Position numbers and translations under genes: made by a program
Source: Eopsaltria australis
Lineage: Eukaryota > Chordata > Aves > Passeriformes > Petroicidae
NCBI GenBank assembly: GCA_034509425.1
Contig: JAVTVJ010001136.1
Location: 310,001 to 374,000, forward strand
Length of the DNA stretch: 64,000 bases
Direction of reading: 5' to 3'
Notes under the pieces: model-generated
What the model was told of the DNA's origin: nothing
Database searches by the model: none
The model's input: the letters and a program-made list of their open reading frames with translations, nothing else
Shown: positions 14,001 to 23,749 of the stretch, piece by piece
Numbering within the stretch: the stretch's first letter is position 1
Layout: every line of letters starts with the position of its first letter

Positions 14001-17000
14001 AAAACCTGTCTAAACATACAGGAAACTATAAAGGGGAGAAGGTGAAGGTTATTCTAAAGCTCAGAGAATCGGAATGCACAGAGCAGCAGGTACTACATCT
14101 GTCATAAGTACATGGAACAACTGCTTCTGACCACTGGGTTTGATCTGAAGCTCAGATTCCAGATAATGGGTTCTAGCATAGGGGACTCACTTCTCCTTTC
14201 CTTATTCATTCAGTAAGTGATATAATAAATACAGATTTTTTTAAAACAGACAGAAGGAGATATTTCTGAATTCCATGTAAGTTTTTAATAAAAATTGAGA
14301 AAAAACAATGAATCTCCATTAGAAAGGAAGTTATAAATCTTACCTTTGTCCACTACATCCCAGACTTCAACTTTCACAATGTCATCAGTGGCTGGAAGCA
14401 CAACAGAACACAAAGGGTTAGGAGGTTTCAGTAAAACACGCATCACGCAGAGAGACCAACCCAAAGCCAACAAGGAGGAACGTCAAAGCATAGGAATGTC
14501 AAAAGAAAAGCAAATTCTGTGCAAGAAGAAAATCCAACCACAAGAAGGCAGTAAGCTGTTGAAGCTGTCCACCAAAACCATGCTGTCTGAAGAACTTCAT
14601 AAATACCCTTAGTCACATAAGGGTGACTGGATTTCCTTGCTGGTTCATGTTAGGTTTGAAGCATAAGTATTTTGTGTAGATTCTTTTCATAACATACAGA
14701 GATTTACAAAGCCTTTCAAAAAAGATAAAAATCTAACTTTGTTTATAAGCAAGGCATACAACTGGCAAAAGGACACGTTTAAGAAAGATCAATCATGGCA
14801 TTTCCATGCAAACGTGACAGCCAGCGCAGACAGTCCTGCAGCTACAGAAACCCCATTCTCTCTGCATATCTCCAGGTGCATTTTGTGAAAAATAAGGTCT
14901 TGCTAGCAATTTTGCTTCCTATCGAGCCACAGCACCAATAAATTATAACCAGCAACATCTATTTGAGTTGCTAAAATCTGAAGCAAGACATGCAGAATTC
15001 TAACTCCAGTGATCACTGGTTCCCACATGCAGCTAATTCACGTTCAAGTGGCATGAAGGTTAAGCAGCTCTGGTTCAATGTTTCCATGGAATCCAAATAA
15101 GCAGCCTGATTTTCAGGAAGTTGTTCCAAGAAACAGCTGCTTTTTGGAAATGTTACAGGCTTTGAAACAAAAGCTTGTACTTGGAGCAACTCTGAACATA
15201 AAGCTGCAATAGGAGGACTATGCCTCAGAGTAGAAAATAACATTATAGGATGGCATGAGAATTTATCTAAGTGTCATTATCAAACCAGGAAGCATTTTCT
15301 ATATAGCACTCACTCTTGGCTTAATTAACTGTTTCAAAATATTGTACAGACTGATTATGAATAAAGGAAAACTTTGATCCTTTGCTTCTGGAGAAAAGAC
15401 CCTTTTTTACATTTATGCATGAAGCAAAATCAGCCTCTCTTTTCCTTACAGTAACTCCTGCTCATCTTTCCATGTGCCAGCTGGACAGGGGGCACTGGAT
15501 GCACAGGAGACTCCCCCAGGTCAGCCTAGGCATCGCCTCGCAGGCCTGGAAGCACATGGGAGTACAGCACCTGCAGCCCAAAGACTTCTGCTCAAACTAC
15601 TACACCCCACTAATTAACTCAGTCCCTGAATATTTCTATAGATAATCAAACCAGGTAGGCTAAAGTCCAGCCTGTGAATCACTCACCTGGCACCCTGCTG
15701 AGCCAGCTCCTCCCCCCAAGCACTGGCACTGCAGGAGCTCTCCTTGGGCCCCTGCAGGTGCTGGGACTCAGATCAGCTCCTGGAGGTCTGCCCCTGACAC
15801 CTGCCCTGCAGTTGGCAAGGCAATCCTGGTGCCTTTCCACAATTAAGGTTTGCTGCAAAAGGGTAGGAGGTATTTGCCTTCCCCAAGCTTTGCATGGGCT
15901 CAGGAGGAGCCCAGGATGCTGCTTGCTCTTTCCAGAAGTGCCATGTGAAGCAACACATCAGGACTAACAGTTCAGAGAAGTGAGCCCTTGGGGTGATCCA
16001 GGGCCTAGCACTGGCACTTTGCTCCTGAGCTCTCCACCTCCTTCCCAGGAGCCAAACGCCCTCAGTTAGGATGTGTTGGCCTGCTGAGTGATTCCCACAG
16101 AACTGACACCTGCTGAGCAGCAGCAGTCCTGGCAGCTGGGGACCTGACCCCACAGACCTGCTTTACACCCTTCTGGCTGAGGGGAATGGCAGAATTTCTG
16201 AAAGAAAATGACTGCATTTCTGGACACAGGAAAACCAGATTTCCACATTTTTCCTGCTAGCTCACAGCCAGGAAGTTCTTCTCTTTCATCACTAGTGTCA
16301 TTCCTGATTATCCTGATCATGCAAGAGGATAATTGCTTTAGTGCCGCTGTGTTGGCTTTAGTGTGTGACTCATACTCAGCAGCATCTCACCCAAAGGAGC
16401 TCTGTGACAGCATAAAGAACACCAATTTATTCTTGCAACTCCCTAATTTGGATTAGCACAAACCATGGATCAAAGCACTCCAAAGAACTGTCCTGAGCTA
16501 TCTGACCAGATACTCCATGGCCAGTGGCATACTGAGCACTGCTTTCCCACAAAATGATGGAGAGCCATGAAAAGGCTTCAATTGCAAGAAAGCTCATCTA
16601 AAAATAAGAATAATCACATTGTGGGTGGGTTCATCACCTGGAACTCACAGGCCCTCAGACATTTTTTACCCACATTCAATGACAGGATTCACTTCCTATG
16701 TTCTGGATCACAAATCCTACAGTGCAAAGCAACTCTGCCATCCCTCATTCCCACCCCTCAGGCATTCAAAGGATCTGAACATAACTATTTGCCAATTTTT
16801 ATTTCAGACTCCCTTTCTCAGGCTGCCAAACAGAGAATAAAATTGGTAACTAGTGTAATCCAAAAAAGTGTTCCTTAGGGTCCAGAATGGTAATTCCTTA
16901 CTTGGACACAAAAATTACAAATACCCATTACAACTGGCACAGAAAAGCAACTTTGTTCATTCTGAATAAGAAGTAACTCAGATTCTGCTACCTTTATTAA

Positions 17001-20000
17001 TTCCTCCAGTATAAAATTTCTGAAGGTGCTACATTTTGCTTCTAAAGTGGAATTATTCTAAGACAAGGCAATGTAAGAATCCTTCAATATTTGACAGCGA
17101 TTTAATTAGCATCTGTAAATATTTGCTGCCAACTACCTCATAATGTTTATTGAAGGTAGCCTGAAAGCATGAACATAGGAAAAACAAACTCAATTTTTCC
17201 TCTACAGATTAACTTGGCCAACAGGGCAGGATTTAGACCTGAACCAAGTACTCTGAGGGCCCGTATCACCAGTCTTGGATGGAAACTTCTCACAGCAGGA
17301 AACAGACTTCACAATGTCTTTAAAACAGGGGTTACTTTTTGAACTGCATCTTAAGAAAGTCAGTGGAAAATTTCCTATATTAATGGAAATTATTACTAAG
17401 ACAGTAAGTGTTTTACAGTGTGAAAGAAACAAACGACAGGTACAGTTTCAGGTACAGTCTTGCAGGTAGTCTGACAAGGTCAGCAATACTTCACCGTGAG
17501 AAAAGTCCATCAGCATTTGTACACACTGCTGTCAGCTCTGGCCAGGGAGCTCTACTGAAACGCAGCATATCAAGGTTACAAGTGGACCCTGGAAATAACC
17601 TATATACCTGTAGGTCTCAGCAAAGCCAGCCTCAGGGGTAGGTGTTTTCTACCCCAGGATTGCATCAGTGTTGAAAAAGCAGTGCCTGAGCACTGGCCCA
17701 GGAAAAGAAATGTCACAGGGGAGATGACTGCGTCTTCCTCCAAACACCTTTTTGCATGTACACATTTTGTACCTGCTCATGGATTCAGTTAGATATGAAT
17801 AAGCCTCCTCAAAGAAATGCCAGACTCCCAGGCTATCTCCAACACAAGTGTTGTGTTACCTGCACTCATCAGAGAGGAAACCCAACTCTGATGCTTTAAC
17901 CCATGATACTGCAGAAAGCCACAATTAACACTCAGTGTATTCTTTACACTTGGGTATCTAGGAAAGAGGAATTTTATTTCTTACTCTGATCTAAGTCTGT
18001 TTAGGCTGAAGCATTCAAATTTGATTTTGGAGACAGTTTCCACCACCCAACTTGTAAGCTCTGTGTTCATACCTCAGTAACTGGTGTGCTGACATCCTGA
18101 GGAAAAGGAAGAGGAGTGAAGGGAAGGATGCCACAGTTAACATACACCATGCCAGAGGTCTGGCTGCAGATGGGAAACACCTCTGTGTGACCACAGCAGA
18201 TCTGCTGGTGAACACATCCTGTGGCCTCATGAGCATTATCATGAAACCTGGGCATCATGCTATCACCTGGCAATACAAATTTGGTGGTGAATCAGACACA
18301 GCACTCAATTTGGTGCTCACTCCACTGCACAGGGTGGTCTCCCAGATGGGAGGAATTGGGCAGTAACTGATTCAACAGAAGAACAAAGTGAGGCAGATGG
18401 ACAATGTCTGATAATGACAAACAACTGCAGACCTTTTTTGTACAGCATACTCAGTCTTACAGAGCACTTTCCTACTGAATCAGGAGTTCATCACACAAGG
18501 CTTCGGCATTCTTGATCAACAACCTGAAAGCTGGACTTAATGCACCGTTGAATCACAGCCTCATGCAACTTCAGTGCCTGCAGTGTCTTCTCCAGGTGGG
18601 ATGCAGGGCTTTCACAGCCACTTGCAACCGGGAAAATAAAAATTAAAAACCACATCGGATCACTCAGACTCCAGCAAGAACTTAAAAAAGGCACTGGCAC
18701 TTCTGTGCTTCAGTAAGTCAGCCTAGAGCTAACAGTACTACAGTAATTTTTGAAATCTTCCCCAGTCCCCAGATGCTCTTTAAATTTTCATCAGTGAAAT
18801 CCAGTTTGCAACATGTATCCACTTTTTGGCAACACAGTAACACCCAAAGCAGAGTGGGCCTCAGAGACTGATTTCTACAACAACCCCTCCTCATAAACAT
18901 GTCAAGGATATTACAAATTTTTCAAATATTTTAGACCACCTATTAAACACTTCCCTTGAATTGTGGCTTCCACAGACATATTCTTTAGCACTTATAACAT
19001 GGAGCATCTGACAAAATTAAAAACACGACTGAGAAACTATGAATAATAAATTAAAGAGTGATGAGAGACCATTTTGTCTCCCAAGCAGACAGAAAAGAAA
19101 GAAGCAAATGAGGCTGCAGTGGAATTTCCTCCCCCAAGGCACTGTCCCATGACTGTCACTCCCTCCACCCTCTTCCATCTTACTTTTATAATTCCAGTGG
19201 ATGCTGGTGACTTGGATCTCCTGAGTTGGAATATATTCCTCAATAAATTTCTTTCCCTGCAGTCGGTGCCAGAGCGTGGTTTTCCCAGTGTTCCTGTCCC
19301 CTCGGATGACAATTTTCACTGGAGAAAAGAGCAAGCACATAAATAAAGTGATTAAACACAACTTGAAGAATGTTGTGAAAAGCACGTTAACTTTTTGCAA
19401 GCATTATTCAGATGCAATTAATCCTCCCATACTACACAGGCACGACGGGATTCGTTAGAAAACATGAACCTCAGTCATTTAAATCAGTGTTTATTCAGTA
19501 AATCACACCAACACAGCAGAATGAACCAACAGCAAGGTTGAATCTTCAGAATCTGCACAACTCCAGCCAGCTGAGCCTCTGCTCTGTGATGGACACACTT
19601 GACCCCTTAAGCAAACCAGCAGCAGTTTGGTTCAGGCTCTAAAGGAAGCAAAGGCCTGAGCCACGGCTGGACCAAGAATTCCTCTAGGAAAGACAGGCAG
19701 GAGCAGTGACACAGCTGGCATTGGTGCACTTGAACTTGGAACACCACACCAAACATGGACTAACACGAGAATACCAGGTGGTTTTTCCAAGACTTATTTA
19801 TCAAGGAACAAAGAAAGGTGTGGGTACAAGGAGTCTCCTGCACACCCTTCCCAGCAAATGCAATCAGACTATGAGCAATGCTCTTCCTTTTGAAAAGCTG
19901 TGTGGGAGAGGGACCATCAAAACCAAAAATCATTTGGGTTCAACTTAGTGCTCTATTCTACCCAGGGTCTGTAACTGTCAGTGCCATTAAAACACCTCAG

Positions 20001-22416
20001 AGCCTTCAGCATCACCTCAAACATGGGGTTGTCTGTTGCAAAATCTACCTGAGAGCCTTAGGGCTGGCACAGCAGGGGCTGCTCTGGGCCCAGGAACGCA
20101 CCCAGAGGCAGGTACAAGGCCTATGTCCCAGCTTGCTTTATCAGTGAACAACCCAAGGTATTCTCAGCACACTAGGTACATTTCTGGGAAGGAAACAGGC
20201 TTCATTCAGGATCTGTAGTGGTCTAATGCAGCAAAGAAACATTTCTGTCAAACAAGCACAGCGCCCTTTGGTTTAGGTTTAGGCAGTTTCAGGGAAACAG
20301 AGGAGTTGTAAAGATCTTTGTGTGCTAGTGGTGGCTCCAGACCACATCCTGCACTCCCCAGCTGAATGTCAGGAATTTGCCAAGAAAGGAGAATTGGCAA
20401 TGCACAGGATTTGCAGTTCTGCCCTTCCTGAGCAACAGCCCTTGTAATGACATTCCTTCACAGCCCACCTTCAGCTCAGACCACCTCATCACACTGCAAC
20501 GTTCCCCATCTCCTCAGTGCCATGGCTATGTGGGAACCTGGAAGCTCTTTTGTGAGCCAGCCTGTATCTCCCATAAATATTATATAACAGTGATGCTGGG
20601 AAGAGTTACTATGGAGATTGGAAAGCTTGCCTTAAGGCAGTAACAGAAAGCTGCAGTTTTCAGCTATAAAGCAGTAACTAAAACACAAATTCTGGTAAGA
20701 CAGAGCACAAATCAAAAACCTTTCCTGAGGCTTTCACTAATGAGACAAAAACCAGCGAAGCTACAGTTGGCATTTTTGGCCTTGCACGAATGGCAGGCAG
20801 GTGCCCATCCACAAGTCTGACATGATGCAGTCACCACGGAGCAGAGCTGGTCCCATCCTGTGCCAGCAGGATGCAGCTGATCCCTTCTGTCCGCAGCACA
20901 AACCTTCCCTGTCTGAGAAGTTAGCTCCTGGGCTCTTACATAATTCACAAGCTGGTATTAGCTACCTCATCTCAGCCCTCAGCTGCCCGTGCAGCACGCA
21001 GGTATTCTAGGCTGCGGCCACACAAAGCCTCTGCAGAAACCAACAGTCAGACCAGCAGATCTCCAGTCCGTGTTTAAGGATGCAGTGCTGTGTGCCAAGG
21101 CAGCACCTTCATCCTCATCCCCATGTTTCATGGGAAATGCAGTCTCAACAATCACACTGCTGCTGTTCACATTCAGGACTGCTTGCTAAGACACTAATTT
21201 TATAAATTAAACAGCGTATCTGGCATATCTGCGGATATGCTACATATAAAGGCACCAAATGCTCTCTCTAGTAAAGCAAAGCACTTCAAAACCTCAGTCC
21301 CAAAGCACAGCCAACAGCCATAACATTAAACAAAGAAAAAACACTCCAAAACTCAAAGTGTAACTTCCCCATCACATTCTATTTTAGACCAAGATCCAAG
21401 AGAAGCTTTATTCCACCAACATGTGTGCCTTCACAGAAACTACCCAGTGCCACGTTTACAAATCAGTCCTTTTCCCACCTGCCAATCTCTCAGCCTTCTG
21501 CAATCTGCCTCCCCTGCCTGTCCAGATCCACACAGATGAGCTGGTACTCACAGCACTCTCTGGAACCAGCTTGATTTTCAACAGCAATGACATAACTGCT
21601 GGCTCACAACTGTCACTCTGGGACGTATTTCACACACTTGCAGTGCCCTCCTGAAACACTATATTACAAATCACCTCTACTGAGCTCCAAGGGGAAAATG
21701 CAGCCCTAAGCCTCAACACTGAGACAAAAAGAATTCTGAAAGCGTTCCCTGAGAAGAGAGCAAATGTATCAGTTGCAGAAAAGACAGTCGGGATGAAATG
21801 ATGTACCAAGGGCACACAGAGGTATTCACTGTCCACCTTTTATTAAAGCCTGGCAGGGCAGAGCTTTTTAATAGACTCTTATCATACAACTACTACAGCT
21901 TAATTATAAACACCATTATCTTGGGCTGCAGGGAAGGTCACCCACGCACTCAGAGGAACTGATGCTTGGACTGACACAAACTGATATACCAGGCACTCTT
22001 TCCTGTGCCACGGCCGGCAGGCAGCGCTCAGGGACGCTGCTGCACCGCGGGTCCCGAGTCCTGCACCGAAAGATAGAAGTTTCCCATCCCTCACTCCTCC
22101 CACGAGCTCCAACCCTGAACTCCAAACTTGGCTTTGAGCGAATACGGATAGAAGCACGAATCTGCACAAAGTCAGCACACGCACTCCCAGCCCCTCGGTG
22201 GTCCCTGGGCACCCCACGGGGCACCAGACAGGGCTGCCCGCCTCCCCCCGGGCTGGCCGAGCCCCCGGCCCAGGGCTCCAACTCACTGTTATACTGGACT
22301 CCCTTGGCGAACCTCCTCTGCAGCGCCTGGTTCATGGACTGCAGCCCCGCAGGGATGTTTTTGTCGCGGACCGCAGCCTGGTCCGAGCCCACCAGCTTCT
22401 TCAGGGCCGAGAACAT
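1980..22416 (-). CDS. RABL6: RABL6 (RBEL1/PARF), Rab-like GTPase, coding exons 1-8, 3' part missing
   Basis: RABL6 is an atypical Ras-superfamily GTPase, reported in mammals as a cytosolic and nuclear protein linked to proliferation and ARF interaction. Eight coding exons (22416-22287, 19318-19184, 14391-14344, 8550-8498, 7456-7365, 6511-6371, 5366-5261, 2083-1980) join in phase into about 269 residues that closely follow the human N-terminal part. The P-loop GDRNTGKT is at residues 50-57. The usual DxxG switch-II motif is replaced by WDVVDKG (99-105), the guanine motif is NYRD (176-179) instead of NKxD, and ESSMK (211-215) sits where SAK is expected; these oddities are family features. The human protein is about 730 residues, so the long disordered C-terminal part must lie left of position 1. 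The start is the first ATG in the CpG island and matches the human N-terminus [10 protein letters not shown]. Confidence 0.96.
2084..5260 (-). other. RABL6 intron 7
   Basis: No coding exon seen. An AT-rich block at about 2800-3400 contains a minus-strand AATAAA at 2811-2816, discussed as a possible intronic polyadenylation site. Confidence 0.7.
5261..5366 (-). CDS. RABL6: RABL6 coding exon 7 (G5-like motif)
   Basis: A 106-nt exon ending in phase 0 before GTAAGG. It encodes [16 protein letters not shown] and the terminal helix [15 protein letters not shown], closing the GTPase domain. Confidence 0.95.
5367..6370 (-). other. RABL6 intron 6
   Basis: Bounded by CACAG and GTGAGA splice sites. 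Nothing further recognised. Confidence 0.75.
6371..6511 (-). CDS. RABL6: RABL6 coding exon 6 (guanine motif)
   Basis: A 141-nt exon encoding residues 153-199 and part of 200. It contains [15 protein letters not shown], where NYRD takes the place of the NKxD guanine-specificity motif. Confidence 0.95.
6512..7364 (-). other. RABL6 intron 5
   Basis: GTAAGA donor and ATGAAG acceptor. Nothing further recognised. Confidence 0.75.
7365..7456 (-). CDS. RABL6: RABL6 coding exon 5
   Basis: A 92-nt exon encoding residues 123-152 plus two bases of the Trp codon, including the hydrophobic core strand [19 protein letters not shown] acceptor, GTAAGA donor. Confidence 0.95.
7457..8497 (-). other. RABL6 intron 4
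   Basis: GTGAGT donor and CCTCAG acceptor. Nothing further recognised. Confidence 0.75.
8498..8550 (-). CDS. RABL6: RABL6 coding exon 4
   Basis: A 53-nt exon with a TTTAAG acceptor and GTGAGT donor. It encodes the lysine-rich insert [17 protein letters not shown] typical of RABL6 and absent from ordinary Rabs. Confidence 0.93.
8551..14343 (-). other. RABL6 intron 3 (5.8 kb)
   Basis: The largest RABL6 intron in the window. I see no exon or RNA gene. Small simple repeats occur, such as the ATTCA run near 10162-10186. Confidence 0.7.
10162..10186. repeat. (AATTC)n microsatellite
   Basis: Four to five tandem AATTC units in RABL6 intron 3. Confidence 0.8.
14344..14391 (-). CDS. RABL6: RABL6 coding exon 3 (switch II region)
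   Basis: A 48-nt exon, phase 1 in and out, with a TTCCAG acceptor and GTAAGA donor. It encodes [15 protein letters not shown], the beta strand and degenerate switch II of the GTPase fold. Confidence 0.94.
14392..19183 (-). other. RABL6 intron 2 (4.8 kb)
   Basis: AT-rich intronic DNA between exon 2 and the 48-nt exon 3. No feature recognised. Confidence 0.7.
19184..19318 (-). CDS. RABL6: RABL6 coding exon 2 (P-loop)
   Basis: Residues 44-88 plus one base, between a CTCCAG acceptor and a GTAAGA donor. It carries the nucleotide-binding loop GDRNTGKT and the effector-side sequence [16 protein letters not shown]. Confidence 0.95.
19319..22286 (-). other. RABL6 intron 1
   Basis: First intron, GC-rich next to exon 1 and AT-rich further in. 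No feature recognised beyond the flanking CpG island. Confidence 0.7.
22287..22416 (-). CDS. RABL6: RABL6 coding exon 1
   Basis: Encodes residues 1-43 plus the first base of codon 44, ending before a GTGAGT donor. Codon 44 (Met) is completed by exon 2. Confidence 0.95.
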
Positions 22417-22900
22417 CTTCGCAGTCCCACAGCTGCACCCCAGGGAACGGGCTGAGCGCGGGCTCAGGGGCCGAGCGCGGGCTCAGGGGCCGGGCGGCCG
22501 CGGCGGAGGCACGGGGCGACTCAGGGCTGCGGCGGGGCCGGCCCGGCCATGCGGGGTGGCGGTGTGCGGGCCCGGCCCGGCAGGAGGAAGCTGCGCCGGG
22601 GGAGGGGGGGCACTATCGGGGCATGTCCCGGCGCGGGGCCGTGGCGCTGATGCCGGGGTCCGGCGCGGGGCGGTGGGGCCGGGCCGCTCAGTCCCGCCGG
22701 GGGCCGGTGCCGGGGGCCGGACGCGGGGAACGGGGGCGGCGCGGGGCTCCCGCCGCCGCCATCTTGGCTCTTCCGCCTTGCCGCGGGGGGCCGGGGCACG
22801 CGCGGCGCGGGTACGGCGGCTGGCGGGGGACAGGAGGGCGCGGAGCGCGGTCGCCGCGGGAACCCCCGGGGGCCCCTTCGTGACACCCTCGAAGGCCGAG
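22300..22900 (-). promoter_or_regulatory. RABL6: RABL6 CpG-island promoter
   Basis: Very dense CpG, covering RABL6 exon 1 and about 480 bp upstream of the ATG. No TATA box is visible, as expected for a housekeeping-type promoter. The exact start of transcription cannot be read from sequence alone. Confidence 0.75.
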
Positions 22901-23717
22901 TGTCGCTCAGCCCAAGCGATGTCCCCGCAGCGGGACCTCCGGAACCCCGGCCGTACCCTCCTGGGACCTCCACAGCCCCCCAAGACTCTCGCAATACCCT
23001 CTTGGCAGCTTCGCAGCTCCCCCACCCATGACCCCCACAAGCCCTCACGAGGCCACCGCAGCATCCCTGGGACCACCCCCAAAACATCTCGAATCCCTTT
23101 CTGTGCCCCCTGGGACTGCCATAACCCGTGTCGGCCGCTCCTGTCCCAGCCCCATGACCCCGTAACTCTTGTGTGGCCCCTCAGGCTTCGCTCTGACGCC
23201 CCTAATTCCTGCTGCAAACCCCATATAACCCCCGTGTTTGCCCCCCCTGCCCGTGTCTCCCATCTCGGCCACACACGGGACTCCCCGGTGCCACCGTCAC
23301 CCCGAGCCAGCTGCGATCATTCGCCTTTAGGGAGGAGCAGACACTTGTTCCCTCCCTCACTGTCCCCATCCCCAAGGAAGTGGGGGCTGCACCCCATCCC
23401 CGGGACCTCTGAGCCCCTCGGTGCCACACGGCCCCGGGGGGGGCCGAGGGCAGTGGCATCAGGAGAGGGCAGAGGCTCAGTGGGGAGAACCCAGGAACCC
23501 CACAGAGGTGGGGACACCCACCAGGGAGGCCAGAGAAGACCCCACAGCATACCCTGCGCCCCCCACCCTGCTCCCCACCAGCTCGAGGATTGACACCGGG
23601 CTCTTTGGTCATATTAGAGACATTTACTGCTAGAGGTATCTCCTGTACTGCTGCAGCTGCCAGCACTGTCCTGCAGGAGCCTGGTGCTGGGTGTGGGCCT
23701 GTCATCCTCTGCCTGCA
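22901..23717 (-). other. RABL6-AMBP intergenic DNA and AMBP 3' UTR
   Basis: Cytosine-rich on the plus strand, with no gene recognised. The right end holds the AMBP 3' UTR. Only about 1.3 kb separates the RABL6 start codon from the AMBP stop codon, with both genes transcribed leftward in tandem. Confidence 0.7.
23623..23628 (-). terminator. AMBP: Candidate AMBP poly(A) signal AGTAAA
   Basis: A minus-strand AGTAAA, a recognised variant signal, lies about 90 nt after the AMBP stop. No canonical AATAAA is closer, so this is the best candidate. Confidence 0.5.
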
Positions 23718-23749
23718 TCAGTTTGAGAGGTGCAGAAACTCCTCATCCT
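23718..23749 (-). CDS. AMBP: AMBP terminal coding exon 10
   Basis: 32 nt after a CCCTTGCAG acceptor, encoding DEEFLHLSN and TGA. It was too short to stand out as a reading frame but matches the family's conserved C-terminus in the right phase. Confidence 0.9.

Noticed and set aside
21962..23593. Plus-strand 543-codon open frame across the RABL6 promoter
   Set aside because: Low-complexity Pro/Arg/Gly composition, antisense to RABL6 exon 1 and explained by CpG-island GC content; no recognisable domain or splice context.
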